This document shows positions 8,487-18,172 of a stretch of DNA of 64,000 nucleotides, one piece after another. Below the pieces are notes generated by a model. It had not been told where the DNA came from. It searched no databases and saw only the letters and a program-made list of their open reading frames with translations. A program made the position numbers and the translations under genes. Positions within the stretch are counted from its first letter, which is position 1; every line of letters starts with the position of its first letter. Origin of the DNA: Pelagerythrobacter sp041912895 (GTDB lineage: Bacteria; Pseudomonadota; Alphaproteobacteria; Sphingomonadales; Sphingomonadaceae); assembly GCF_041912895.1 (NCBI RefSeq), contig NZ_JAYSGI010000004.1, positions 160,193 to 224,192 on the forward strand, read 5' to 3'.

Positions 8487-10154
8487 TTAGTGCGCGTGGT
8501 GGTCGATCCCCGCCGCCGCCTCAGCATCGCGCCGCCCCTTCGCAACCGCCGTCAACGGGTCGCGCACGGCGGGGCCGTCGCTGTCGCGGTATTGCGTGCG
8601 TAGGGCTTCCAGCTTCGTTTTCAGCTCGGCGACGAGCGGCTGGACCTTGGGGTCGTCGATGCGGTTGTGCATTTCCTGCGGGTCTGTGGCCAGGTCGTAG
8701 AATTCCCACTGGTTGATGTCACCGTAAAAGCGGATCAGCTTGTAGCGGTCGGTGCGCACGCCGTAGTGCGCGCGGACCGAATGGAAGCCCGGGTATTCGT
8801 AGTAGTGGTAGTAGATATCCTCGCGCCAGTCGGCGGGGGGCTGGCCATCGGCCACCTCGCGCAAGCTGCGGCCCTGGATCGCCGTGCGCGGGGGCAGGCC
8901 GGCGTAGTCGAGGAAGGTCGGAGCGTAGTCGACGTTCTGCACCGGCGCCTCCACCCGCGTGCCGGGGGCGATATGGCCGGGGTACTGCATCACCAGCGGG
9001 GTGCGCAGCGATTCCTCGTACATGAAGCGCTTGTCGAACCAACCATGCTCGCCGAGGTAGAAGCCTTGGTCGGAGGTGTAGACGACGATGGTGTTGTCAT
9101 CGAGCCCGTTCGCCTCCAGCCAGTCGAGCACGCGGCCCACCCCATCGTCCACCGCGGCAACGGTGCCGAGGTACTGGCTCATGTACCGCTGATATTTCCA
9201 TAGCGCGAGTTCGCGGCCGGTCAGGCCCGCTTCGTTCAGCTCGTCGTTGCTCGCCTGCATTTTCGCATCCCACGCGGCGCGCTGTTCGGGGGTCATGCGG
9301 CCGAAATCGTCGGGCCAGCGGTCGTAGCGGAGCGCGGGCGAGCCTTCCGCCTCAGTCATGTGGAGGTCATGCCCCTCGTACATATCCTCGTAGATGTTCA
9401 TTTCCTGCGCCTCGGCGGCGGGGCGGCCGTCGTAGTGGTCGAAGTAGTTGGTTGGCACGGGAAACTCGGTGCCGAGGTAGGTCTGCAGGTGGCGGATCGC
9501 GGGCATGAAGTTGCGGTGCGGAGCCTTGTGGTGGATCAGCAGGGCGAAGGGCTTCTCCGCATCGCGCCCGTTTTTCAGCCAGTCGAGGCTGTAATCGGTG
9601 ACGAGATCGGTGGCATAGCCTTCCACGACCTCGCGCCCATCGGGCGAGATGATGTCGGGATTGTAGTACTTGCCCTGATCGTCGAGCACCTTCCACGCGC
9701 CGATCCCTGCGCCTTCGGGCGAATAGTTGAGGTGCCACTTGCCGAACAGCGCGGTGTCGTAGCCCGCCTCGCCCAGTTCGCGCACCCAGTTCCATGTGCC
9801 GTTGTCGTATCGCTGGCCATTGCGGGTGAAGCCGTGGAGGTGGCTGAACTGGCCGGTCAGCATCGTCGCGCGGCTCGGCCCGCACAGCGAGTTGGTGACG
9901 TAGCTGTTGGTGAAGATCGCGCCGTTCGCGGCGAGCCGGTCGATATTGGGCGTGGGCGCCATGCGGCCGATCTCGCCCCCGTAGGCCGAGATGGCCTGGT
10001 AGGCGTGATCGTCCGACATGATGAACACGATGTTCGGCGGCCGCTGGGCCTGCTGCGGCGGCGAAGTACCAGAGGGCGCTTCGGCGGGGAGAGTAGCGCA
10101 GCCGGCCAGCGCCAGCGCCGCGATCGTGGCGAAGGCGAGCAGGCTGCGCTTCAT
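8487..10154 (-). CDS. sulfatase, lipoprotein
   Basis: A 555-residue type I sulfatase that would remove sulfate esters, probably from a glycan. The lipobox LAGC places the lipidated cysteine at C19. Metal-site residues S47-D48-D49 are followed by the sulfatase signature CGPSRATMLTG, where C91 would be converted to formylglycine by a maturase that is not in this window. A later SDQGFYLGEHGW segment supplies further active-site residues. ATG 10154 follows GGAG and lies 4 bases after the GH3 stop codon, so the two genes are translated together. The substrate is unknown. Confidence 0.92.
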   Translation of the reverse strand: MKRSLLAFATIAALALAGCATLPAEAPSGTSPPQQAQRPPNIVFIMSDDHAYQAISAYGGEIGRMAPTPNIDRLAANGAIFTNSYVTNSLCGPSRATMLTGQFSHLHGFTRNGQRYDNGTWNWVRELGEAGYDTALFGKWHLNYSPEGAGIGAWKVLDDQGKYYNPDIISPDGREVVEGYATDLVTDYSLDWLKNGRDAEKPFALLIHHKAPHRNFMPAIRHLQTYLGTEFPVPTNYFDHYDGRPAAEAQEMNIYEDMYEGHDLHMTEAEGSPALRYDRWPDDFGRMTPEQRAAWDAKMQASNDELNEAGLTGRELALWKYQRYMSQYLGTVAAVDDGVGRVLDWLEANGLDDNTIVVYTSDQGFYLGEHGWFDKRFMYEESLRTPLVMQYPGHIAPGTRVEAPVQNVDYAPTFLDYAGLPPRTAIQGRSLREVADGQPPADWREDIYYHYYEYPGFHSVRAHYGVRTDRYKLIRFYGDINQWEFYDLATDPQEMHNRIDDPKVQPLVAELKTKLEALRTQYRDSDGPAVRDPLTAVAKGRRDAEAAAGIDHHAH

Positions 10155-10158
10155 CGGT

Positions 10159-12489
10159 TTACTCCGTGATCGTGAAGGTCACCGGCGTGCTCGCCTCCGC
10201 GCCCGAGGACGGGGCGATCCACAGGCGGAATTCGCCCGGCTCCCACCCGTGGCTCATGTCTTGCCGGGTGAAGGCGAGGTCCTTCGGCTCGATCGTGAAA
10301 CTGATCGTGCGCGCTTCGCCCGGCTGGAGCATGACCTTCTCGAAGCCCTTCAGTTCCTGCACCGGGCGAGTGACCGAGCCGACGAGGTCGCGGACGTAGA
10401 ATTGCACGACCTCCTCGCCCGCGCGGTCGCCGGTGTTGGTGACGGTGGCGCTCGCGGTGATCGATCCGCCCGCGCCCATCGACGGGGCGGAAAGCGTGAC
10501 CGGGGAGTAGGCGAAGTCGGTGTAGCTGAGCCCGTGACCGAAGCGGTACAGCGGATCGTTGGGCGTGTTGAGATAGCGCGAGACGTATTTCGCCCCCGGC
10601 TCCCCTAGCTCGATCGGCCGGCCCGTGTTCTTCATGTCGTAGTGGATCGGTGCCTGCCCGACATTGCGCGGGAAGGTCATCGGCAGCTTGCCCGACGGGT
10701 TGTAATCACCCAGCAGCACGTCCGCCACCGCGTGCCCGCCCTGCGTGCCGGGATACCAGGCGTGGAGGATGGCGGGCACGTTCTCGTCCGCCCAGGTGAT
10801 CGAATTGGGGCGGCCGCTGAGCATCACCAGCACCACCGGCTTGCCGGTCGCAACGAGTTTCTCGAGCAGCGCCTGCTGGTTGCCGGGCAGGTCGAGCGTG
10901 GTGCGGCTGGCGGCTTCGCCGGTCATGTCCCACCGCTCGCCCATCGCGGCGACGATCACGTCCGACCGTTCGGCCAGCGCGAGCGCCTCGGCGAAGCCGT
11001 CGGTCTTGCCTTCGTCCTCGAACGCGTAGCTCGCGCCCTTGGCGTATTCGACCTTCACGCCGTCAGACGCCCGCGCCTGCAAGCCTTCTAGCAGGGTGAC
11101 GGGCCGCGTCTCGCGGTCGCCCGCGGCGGACCAGCTGCCGATCATGTCGGTCTTGCTGTCGGCCAGCGGGCCGATCAGCGCGATCGACTGCGCCTGCCCG
11201 ACCAGCGGCAGCACGTCGCCCTCGTTCTTGAGCAGGACCATCGACTTGCGCGCCACGTCGCGCGCCGCCTCGAGGAATTCGGGCTTGTAGAGCGTGGCTT
11301 GCTGCCGCGCCTCGTCCGAATAGCGATAGGGATCCTCGAACAGGCCGAGGCGGTATTTCATTTCGAGGATGCGGCGCACCGCGCGGTCGATGGTCGCCTG
11401 ATCGACGCGCCCTTCCTCGAGCGACTGCGCCATGTTCTCCATGAACACCGCGCCCTGCATGTCCATGTCGACCCCGGCGTTGAGCGCCTGCTCGCCCGCC
11501 TGCGCCAGATCCTTCGAATAGCCGTGCGGCACCATCTCGTTGATCGAGGTGTAGTCGGTGACGACGAAGCCGTCGAAGCCCCACTGGTGCCGCAGCACGT
11601 CGGTCAGCAGGTACTTGCTGCCGCTGGCGGGGACGCCGTCGTATTCGTTGAACGAGGTCATGAACGTGGCGACGCCTTCGTCCACCGCGGCCTTGAACGG
11701 CGGCAGGTAGGTGTCGCGCAGCGTGCGTTCGGAAATGTCGACCGTGTGATAATCGCGGCCCGCCTGCGCCGCGCCATAGGCGGCGAAGTGCTTGGCGGTG
11801 GCGAGCACGGTATCGGTCGCAGCGAGATCGTCGCCCTGATAGCCGCGCACGCGCGCCTTCGCGATCTTGCTGCCGAGGAATACGTCCTCGCCTGCGCCTT
11901 CCGAAACGCGGCCCCAGCGCGCGTCGCGACCGATATCGACCATTGGCGAGAACGTCCAGTGGATGCCTTCGGCGGAAGCCTCCTGCGCGGAAACCCGGGC
12001 CGATTTCTCGATCGCCTCCATGTCCCAGCTCGCCGCTTCGCCCAGCGAGATCGGGAAGATCGTGCGGTGGCCGTGGATCACGTCGTAGCCGAACAGGAGG
12101 GGGATCTTCAGCCGCGTGCCCTCGATCGCCATGCGCTGCAGTTCGCGCGTGTAGTCGGCGGTGTAGGCGTTGAAGATCGCGCCAACGCGGCCCGCCGCGA
12201 TATCCTGCTGGTAGCCTTCGCGCATCGTCGGCCCGGTCGATTCCCAGTCGCTGGTGAGCAGGGTGAGCTGGCCGATCTTCTCCTGCAGCGTCATCTTGCC
12301 GATCAGATCGTCGAGAAAGGCGTCCATCTCCGGATCGGCCTGCGCCCACGTCGGCTGGGCCGGTTCGATCGGGACCGCGCCCGCCGTGGCGCTGGCCGTG
12401 GCCGGCGCGGAGGGCTGGGCGATCGTCGCGCATCCGGCGAGCGCCAGCGCCGCGACGCTCGCAAGCAGGATGTTGGCGGGCTTGATCAT
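10159..12489 (-). CDS. bglX: GH3 beta-glucosidase, lipoprotein (BglX-like)
   Basis: A 776-residue periplasmic or outer-membrane lipoprotein (LAGC, lipidated C20) of glycoside hydrolase family 3, which releases terminal beta-linked glucose. The N-terminal barrel carries KHF at 233-235 and the nucleophile motif VVTDY with D312. An alpha/beta domain and a C-terminal fibronectin-like domain follow, so the architecture is complete. GGGAGAAG precedes ATG 12489. It is divergent from the TonB receptor across an operator-like palindrome and is followed 4 bases later by the sulfatase. Together with the GH144-like protein it suggests breakdown of a beta-glucan. Confidence 0.94.
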   Translation of the reverse strand: MIKPANILLASVAALALAGCATIAQPSAPATASATAGAVPIEPAQPTWAQADPEMDAFLDDLIGKMTLQEKIGQLTLLTSDWESTGPTMREGYQQDIAAGRVGAIFNAYTADYTRELQRMAIEGTRLKIPLLFGYDVIHGHRTIFPISLGEAASWDMEAIEKSARVSAQEASAEGIHWTFSPMVDIGRDARWGRVSEGAGEDVFLGSKIAKARVRGYQGDDLAATDTVLATAKHFAAYGAAQAGRDYHTVDISERTLRDTYLPPFKAAVDEGVATFMTSFNEYDGVPASGSKYLLTDVLRHQWGFDGFVVTDYTSINEMVPHGYSKDLAQAGEQALNAGVDMDMQGAVFMENMAQSLEEGRVDQATIDRAVRRILEMKYRLGLFEDPYRYSDEARQQATLYKPEFLEAARDVARKSMVLLKNEGDVLPLVGQAQSIALIGPLADSKTDMIGSWSAAGDRETRPVTLLEGLQARASDGVKVEYAKGASYAFEDEGKTDGFAEALALAERSDVIVAAMGERWDMTGEAASRTTLDLPGNQQALLEKLVATGKPVVLVMLSGRPNSITWADENVPAILHAWYPGTQGGHAVADVLLGDYNPSGKLPMTFPRNVGQAPIHYDMKNTGRPIELGEPGAKYVSRYLNTPNDPLYRFGHGLSYTDFAYSPVTLSAPSMGAGGSITASATVTNTGDRAGEEVVQFYVRDLVGSVTRPVQELKGFEKVMLQPGEARTISFTIEPKDLAFTRQDMSHGWEPGEFRLWIAPSSGAEASTPVTFTITE

Positions 12490-12583
12490 CGTCTTCTCCC
12501 TGTTTCCGCCCGCGATGCCGCGGTGCGGAACTGTGCATACCTATGCCGGATTCGGCGTTGTGGTCGAGGCTATACAGGCCATA

Positions 12584-12597
12584 TGAAACCGGTTACA
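12584..12597. promoter_or_regulatory. LacI-family operator candidate between GH3 and TonB receptor
   Basis: TGAAACCGGTTACA is a near-perfect palindrome centred on CCGG. It closely matches the sites at 2883-2898 and 24284-24297. A TATACA hexamer at 12571-12576 lies just before it on the receptor strand and could be a -10 element, which would put the operator near the transcription start, as expected for repression. It may serve both the receptor and the divergent GH3-sulfatase pair. Confidence 0.7.
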
Positions 12598-12701
12598 AGT
12601 CTATTCAGAAACTTGATTCGGCAGCCCGGCTTCGATGCCCGGCTGTCTTTTCGCGCAGGTGCCGGATCGTTCTCAAGGCGGCCGGACAGGGGAGGACATC
12701 G

Positions 12702-15700
12702 ATGACTCTGAAGAATTCTCGCACGCACGCCGCAGGCCCGCGTTTCGCCCGCAAGCTGGCCGCGGCCCTCGCCATCGGCACCGCCGGCGGCGCGATGTCG
12801 CTGGCGCTGGTCGCGCCGGCGCATGCGCAGGAATCGAGCGCCTCACTGCGCGGTAACGTGACCGGCGCGAGCGAGATCACGGCGGTCGAGGTCGCGACGG
12901 GTATTCGCCGTACCGTTACGGTTTCTGCCAACGGATCCTACAATTTCGCGCAACTCCGTCCCGGCACCTATCGTCTGGAAATCACGACGCCCGACGGCAT
13001 TCGCACGACCGACGAGTTCACGCTGCTCATCGCGCAGGATGCGGTCCTAAACTTCGATGATATCGCTGTGGCGGAAACGGTTCCCGATTCGGTCGCGGAA
13101 GGTGGTTCCGGCAACGAAATTCTCGTGACGGCCGGTCGCATCCGCACGCTGGAAGGCGGCGAGGTCGGGGCCAATATTACCGAACGCCAGATCGAGACTT
13201 TGCCGCAGAACAACCGTAACTTCCTCGCCTTTGCCGATCTCGCGCCAGGTGTGGTGTTCGAAAATCCGGACGGCCAATCGCGCATCCAGGGTGGCGCGCA
13301 GAATAGTCGTACGGTCAACGTTTACATCGATGGTGTCGGCCAGAAGGACTATGTCCTCAAGAATGGCGTTACCGGCCAAGATAGTTCCGAAGGAAACCCG
13401 TTCCCGCAGCTTGCGGTTGGTGAATATCGCGTGATCAGCTCCAACTACAAGGCGGAATTCGATCAGGTCAGTTCCGTTGCGATCACTGCCGGCACCAAAT
13501 CGGGCACGAACGAATTTCATGGCACGGGGTTTATCGATTACACCGACACCAGTATGCGCGCGGAAACCCCGCTGGAAAAATTTGGCGGGCGGGAAAAGGC
13601 GCAGACCAAGGATCTCCAGTTCGGCGGCGCGCTTGGCGGTCCGATCATTCGAGACACTCTATTCTTCTTCGGCACTTACGAGGGCAAACGTCGCCGCCTT
13701 CCGGTCACCATCGAGCCGGGCGCGGATTTCCCGGTCAGCTTCTTTCCATCCGAATTCCAGGGTTTCTTCGGGCCGACCCAACGTGAGTTCAACGAAGACC
13801 TTTTCTTCGGCAAGCTGACCTTCCAGCCGACGAGCAGTGATCTCATCGAGGTTTCCGGCAAGTATCGCAACGAAACAGGCGTTTTTCTCAGTAGCGGAAG
13901 TACTGCGGAAGAAGCGGCGGCGTCCCAAGATGTGGATGAGAAGCGCGGCCTGCTTCGCTGGGAGCACACCAGCGATAATTTCGTAAACGATTTCAAATTA
14001 ACCTACGAAGAAGCCTTCTATTCGCCCCGCCCACAGAACTTCATCCCGGGTCAGATTTACACCTACACAGGGGTGAGCCCCGTAACGGGCAACAATCTCA
14101 CGCGTGCGCAATTGCTGCGTGTCGGTGGGAGCGCCAACTTCCAGGACAAGGGGCAAAAAGGGTACAGCGTCCAGAACGACTTCACCTGGATCGGCTTCGA
14201 GAATCATACCATCAAGGCGGGCGTGAAGTCGAAGTGGGTGCGGCTGGACCGGGTCGAGCAGAACTTCTTCAACCCGCAATATTCGTACAACGTCAATTTT
14301 CCCGAAGGCGGCTTCAACACGACGATACCGTATCAAGTCCAGTTCGGTGCAGCGACGGGAGAGGGAACGCCGTCGGTAATTTCCGATAACTGGCAGTTCG
14401 GCGTATACATCCAGGACGACTGGGTGGTGAACGACCGGCTGACGCTTAACCTCGGTATCCGTTGGGATTACGAAGAAACTCCGTCGTACCTCGACTGGGT
14501 GACGCCGGCTGACGTGATCGAAGGTGTGTCTCCCGAAAACTACCCGAATATCTACCAGCCCGGTGTCGAATACGATATCAATGACTATATAACTGACGGA
14601 ACGCAGCGCAGCGCATTCACCGGCGCGTTCCAGCCGCGGGTCGGTTTCAGCTACCAAATAATGGACCAAGGGCGCCTCGTCCTTTTCGGCGGCTATGGTC
14701 GTTCCTACGATCGCAATCAGTTCGATTTCATCGCTCAGGAAATCAGCATCAACGCGTACAGCACGCGCACATTCCAGTTCTTGACCGGCGACCCTGAAAA
14801 CGATTGCGAACCGAGCCCGACCTGTGTCCCGTTCGATCCGATCTACCTCACCGAAGAAGGCCGCCAGCAACTGCTCGCTGGCGCCGGTGCCGGAGGCGGC
14901 CGCGGAATCCGTCTTATCAACAACGATCTGAAGATTCCCTATTCGGACCAGTTCAGCCTCGGCCTGCGTAGTGACCTCACCAACTCGCTGAACGTGGAAG
15001 TGGGATACCGGCACATCAAGAGCCGCGATGGGTTTGCTTATCTGCTGGGCAATCGTCGACCCGATGGCAGCTTCTTCACTCCGCCGCCTGAAGTTCCGGG
15101 CTCGCCTTTCGGCTTTTCCCCTCCGGGCTTCGGGTCGATCATTATCGGCACAAACGGACTGAAGACCGATGAAGACGCGTTCCACTTCAAGCTGGTCAAG
15201 CGGTATACGCCCACATCGCCGTGGAACCTGTCGGCTACCTATACCTATACGGACGCGACCGAGAACCGGGCTTTCGGCGAGTACTTCTCGTTCGATTTTC
15301 CCACTTTGGACGACTACACCGTCAAGACTTCGAGCGGCCTGCGCAAGCACAGGCTCGTGATGGCGGGTTCGGTCGATCTTCCCACGGGAACGACCCTTTC
15401 GGGCAAGTTCCAGATCGCCTCGCCGAGCTACCTGAACCGCTTCATTCGCACGATCGGAGGGGAACCGCCCGTGGTCGTCGATACGGTTCAGACCGAAGGC
15501 AATGGCGACCGGTGGGGCTTCCGTCAGCTGGACCTCGCCGTCACGCAGGATCTCAAGCTGAAATTCATCAGTGACGACACGCAAATTTACGTCCGTGCCG
15601 ATATCATCAACGCTTTGAACGATCGCAACTACAACAGCTTCATCAGCACGACCGGCGAACGAAACCTCAATTCGTTCAGCACCAACGGTCCGCCCCGCAC

Positions 15701-15731
15701 GCTCAAGCTGTCGGCTGGTTTCGAGTTCTAA
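12702..15731 (+). CDS. TonB-dependent receptor (Oar-like, with carboxypeptidase-regulatory domain)
   Basis: A 1009-residue outer-membrane receptor that would import an oligosaccharide using TonB energy. It has a signal peptide of about 43 residues ending PAHAQ, a small beta-sandwich with SYNFAQLRPGTYRLEI, a plug beginning near EILVTAGRI, and a long beta-barrel ending in the aromatic residue of SAGFEF, as outer-membrane proteins do. ATG 12702 follows GGGAGGAC; a longer frame from 12543 would run across the operator and lacks a signal peptide at its start. Its base composition is visibly less GC-rich than the flanking genes. The ligand is probably a glucan oligosaccharide, by context. Confidence 0.92.
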   Translation: MTLKNSRTHAAGPRFARKLAAALAIGTAGGAMSLALVAPAHAQESSASLRGNVTGASEITAVEVATGIRRTVTVSANGSYNFAQLRPGTYRLEITTPDGIRTTDEFTLLIAQDAVLNFDDIAVAETVPDSVAEGGSGNEILVTAGRIRTLEGGEVGANITERQIETLPQNNRNFLAFADLAPGVVFENPDGQSRIQGGAQNSRTVNVYIDGVGQKDYVLKNGVTGQDSSEGNPFPQLAVGEYRVISSNYKAEFDQVSSVAITAGTKSGTNEFHGTGFIDYTDTSMRAETPLEKFGGREKAQTKDLQFGGALGGPIIRDTLFFFGTYEGKRRRLPVTIEPGADFPVSFFPSEFQGFFGPTQREFNEDLFFGKLTFQPTSSDLIEVSGKYRNETGVFLSSGSTAEEAAASQDVDEKRGLLRWEHTSDNFVNDFKLTYEEAFYSPRPQNFIPGQIYTYTGVSPVTGNNLTRAQLLRVGGSANFQDKGQKGYSVQNDFTWIGFENHTIKAGVKSKWVRLDRVEQNFFNPQYSYNVNFPEGGFNTTIPYQVQFGAATGEGTPSVISDNWQFGVYIQDDWVVNDRLTLNLGIRWDYEETPSYLDWVTPADVIEGVSPENYPNIYQPGVEYDINDYITDGTQRSAFTGAFQPRVGFSYQIMDQGRLVLFGGYGRSYDRNQFDFIAQEISINAYSTRTFQFLTGDPENDCEPSPTCVPFDPIYLTEEGRQQLLAGAGAGGGRGIRLINNDLKIPYSDQFSLGLRSDLTNSLNVEVGYRHIKSRDGFAYLLGNRRPDGSFFTPPPEVPGSPFGFSPPGFGSIIIGTNGLKTDEDAFHFKLVKRYTPTSPWNLSATYTYTDATENRAFGEYFSFDFPTLDDYTVKTSSGLRKHRLVMAGSVDLPTGTTLSGKFQIASPSYLNRFIRTIGGEPPVVVDTVQTEGNGDRWGFRQLDLAVTQDLKLKFISDDTQIYVRADIINALNDRNYNSFISTTGERNLNSFSTNGPPRTLKLSAGFEF

Positions 15732-15762
15732 GATCAGCAAGCATTTTCGGGCGCGGCTGATC
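15732..15762 (+). terminator. hairpin between TonB receptor and glucoamylase-family gene
   Basis: GATCAGC (15732-15738) pairs with GCTGATC (15756-15762) around a 17-base loop, starting at the base after the receptor stop codon. A stretch GAATTTTTCC follows near 15779. It may weaken read-through or protect the 3' end of the receptor messenger, giving unequal amounts of receptor and enzyme. The large loop makes a strong terminator unlikely. Confidence 0.35.
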
Positions 15763-15798
15763 TGCGAGAGGCTGCGCTCGAATTTTTCCAGGGTCTCC

Positions 15799-17301
15799 AT
15801 GACGAGAATATTCTTTCCCCTGCTTGCCGTTTCGTCCGCGCTGACGGCCTGCACGATGCAACACGCGGATCGTCCTTTTGCGCAGACAGCCGCACCCGCC
15901 CCTTCAGAGGCTCAGGTCGAGGCTTTCTCTGAAGACCTCTCCCGCCGGACCTTCGCCTATTTCTGGGACACCACCGATACCGAGCGGTGCCTTGCGCCCG
16001 ACCGGTGGCCGAGCAATCCGTTCTCGTCGATCGCGGCGACCGGCTTCGCGCTGACCGCCTACGGCATCGGGGCCGAGCGCGGCTACGTCTCGCGCGAGGA
16101 AGCGGCTGCACGCACGCGCGATTGCCTGGAATTCTACTGGAACGCGCCGCAAGGGGACGAGCCGGCGGGCTATTCAGGGTACAAGGGCTTCTTCTACCAT
16201 TTCCTCAAGAACGAAGACGGCACGCGCTTCCGCAACACCGAGCTGTCGACCGTCGACACCACGCTGCTGCTCGGCGGCGTGCTGTTCGCGCAAAGCTATT
16301 TCGACGGCGACACGCCGGTCGAGGCGGAGATCCGCGACCTCGCCGAGAGAATCTACCGCCGGGTCGACTGGACGTTCGCCCAGCGCGAGAACTGCAAGAG
16401 ACCTTCGGGCAACGGCGGCAGCGCCAAGGCGATCACGATGGGCTGGCGCCCCGAAGGCGCGCCGGGCGGCCAGTGCGAACCGCACGACTGGGTCGGCTAC
16501 AACGAAGCCATGCTCGTCTACATCCTCGCCGCCGGATCGCCGACGCACGCAGTGTCGCAGGAAGCGTGGGATACCGGCTGGGCGGCCGATCTGGAGAAGG
16601 ACTGGGGCAGCTACTACGGCTACGAGCATCTCCAGTTCGAGCCTATGTTCGGCCACCAGTACAGCCACGTATGGGTCGATTTCCGCGGCATCCGCGACGA
16701 ATTCATAGCGTCCAAGGGTATCGATTATTTCGAGAACAGCCGCCGCGCCACGCTGAGCCAGCGCGCCTACGGGATCGACAATCCGAACGACTGGGTCGGC
16801 TATTCGGGCGACATCTGGGGCTGGACCGCGTCCGACGGGCCGGGCGGCGCGGCCAATGGCCGCGAGGTGAACGGCGTGCCGCGCCAGTTCCACGACTATA
16901 CCGCGCGCGGCGTCAGCGCGATCCGGGTCGTGGACGACGGCACGATCGTGCCCACCGCGGCCGGGGGCTCGATCCCCTTCGCGCCCGAGGTGACGATCCC
17001 CGCGCTGATGAAAATGCGCGAAACCTATGGCGAGGCGCTCTACACGAAGTACGGCTTCAAGGATGCCTTCAACCCCAGCTACACGTTCGTCGATGCGGGC
17101 AGCGGCAGCGGCACCGTCGATGCCGAGCGCGGCTGGATCGCGCGCGACCATCTGGGGATCGACCAGGGCGCGATGCTGGCGATGCTCGAGAACGAGCGCA
17201 GCGGACTGATCTGGCGCACCATGCGGCAGAACCCGCATATCCGCCGCGGGCTCGAACGGCTCGGCTTCACCGGCGGCTGGCTGGAGCAGCCGGCCGAATA
17301 G
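15799..17301 (+). CDS. glucoamylase-family (GH144-like) lipoprotein, candidate beta-1,2-glucan hydrolase
   Basis: A 500-residue lipoprotein (LTAC, lipidated C18) with an all-helical toroid. The C-terminal half holds the glucoamylase-family signature FEPMFGHQYSHVWVDFRG followed by ENSRRATLSQRAY. Members placed in GH144 cut beta-1,2-glucans into sophoro-oligosaccharides; other members of this family are uncharacterised. It lies 67 bases after the TonB receptor on the same strand. A GH3 beta-glucosidase is divergent from the receptor, a pairing known from beta-1,2-glucan loci of Bacteroidetes. The beta-1,2 specificity is inferred from family and context, not seen directly. Confidence 0.8.
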   Translation: MTRIFFPLLAVSSALTACTMQHADRPFAQTAAPAPSEAQVEAFSEDLSRRTFAYFWDTTDTERCLAPDRWPSNPFSSIAATGFALTAYGIGAERGYVSREEAAARTRDCLEFYWNAPQGDEPAGYSGYKGFFYHFLKNEDGTRFRNTELSTVDTTLLLGGVLFAQSYFDGDTPVEAEIRDLAERIYRRVDWTFAQRENCKRPSGNGGSAKAITMGWRPEGAPGGQCEPHDWVGYNEAMLVYILAAGSPTHAVSQEAWDTGWAADLEKDWGSYYGYEHLQFEPMFGHQYSHVWVDFRGIRDEFIASKGIDYFENSRRATLSQRAYGIDNPNDWVGYSGDIWGWTASDGPGGAANGREVNGVPRQFHDYTARGVSAIRVVDDGTIVPTAAGGSIPFAPEVTIPALMKMRETYGEALYTKYGFKDAFNPSYTFVDAGSGSGTVDAERGWIARDHLGIDQGAMLAMLENERSGLIWRTMRQNPHIRRGLERLGFTGGWLEQPAE

Positions 17302-17302
17302 G

Positions 17303-18172
17303 CTAGCCGCCGCCGGGCCGCGGGGTCAGGTCCACCACGACCGGATAATGGTCCGACGGCAGCCGCCCCTCGCGATGCTGGGTGACGACCGCGTAGGCGT
17401 CGACGGTGAAATCGCCGGTCACGAACACGTGGTCGATCGGCGCTTCGGGCGCGGCCGTGATGTCGAAGCCGGTGAACGTGCCGGACGGGCCGTAGGGCGG
17501 GGTGCGGCTGATCGCGCGCGCATCAGCGAGGCCGCTCTGCGCGGTGGTCGCGAGCACCGTGTAGGGCTCGCTGCCGGTCGGGACGTTGAAATCCCCCATC
17601 ACGACCGTGGGCGTGTCGCCCTGCCGGGCCCACTCGGCGATCATCCGCGCCGCGCTCGCCCGCGCCGCCGTGCCGACATGGTCGAAATGCGTGTTGAGCG
17701 CGCGGACCGTCCGCCCGCTGCGCCGGTCGCGCAGCAGCGCCCAGGTCGCGATGCGGGGCAGGGCGGCGTCCCAGCCCTTGCTCGGCACATCGGGCGTCGG
17801 CGAGAGCCAGAAGGTGCCCGAATCGAGCATTTCGAACCGGTCGCTGCGCCATGCCAGCGGCGAGAATTCGCCGCCCTCGGCCCCATCGTCGCGCCCGACG
17901 CCGACGAAGGTGTAGCCGGGCAGCGCCTGCTCCAGATACTGCTTCTGGTGGAGCAGCACCTCCTGCGTGCCGAGCAGGTCTGGCGCCTGCCGCCGGATCA
18001 GCGCGGCGACCATCGCGTGGCGATACGGCCACGCATTGGCTCCGTCGGATTCGATGTCGAGGCGGATGTTGAACGTCATCGCGCGGATGCCAGCCTCGCC
18101 GGTGCTCGTGGACGGAACGTGCGCGCAGGCGGCGAGCAGCAGCGTGGCGATGAGGGTGAAGATGCGGGTCAT
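17303..18172 (-). CDS. endonuclease/exonuclease/phosphatase-family lipoprotein
   Basis: A 289-residue protein with lipobox LAAC near residue 15, so it acts outside the cytoplasm. Family motifs are FNIRLD, GTQEV, NTHFDHVG, MGDFNVPTGSEPY and SDHYPV. The fold hydrolyses phosphate esters and phosphodiesters in nucleic acids, lipids or inositols. ATG 18172 overlaps the GH1 stop in ATGA, so it is the last gene of the lacI-ABC-esterase-GH1 operon. A secreted phosphoesterase at the end of a sugar operon suggests a phosphorylated or phosphodiester-decorated glycan. The target is unknown. Confidence 0.86.
   Translation of the reverse strand: MTRIFTLIATLLLAACAHVPSTSTGEAGIRAMTFNIRLDIESDGANAWPYRHAMVAALIRRQAPDLLGTQEVLLHQKQYLEQALPGYTFVGVGRDDGAEGGEFSPLAWRSDRFEMLDSGTFWLSPTPDVPSKGWDAALPRIATWALLRDRRSGRTVRALNTHFDHVGTAARASAARMIAEWARQGDTPTVVMGDFNVPTGSEPYTVLATTAQSGLADARAISRTPPYGPSGTFTGFDITAAPEAPIDHVFVTGDFTVDAYAVVTQHREGRLPSDHYPVVVDLTPRPGGG

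Noticed and set aside
12543..12701. Longer TonB receptor start at 12543
   Set aside because: The extension would cover the operator and the region before GGGAGGAC, and it would bury the signal peptide inside the protein. ATG 12702 fits better.
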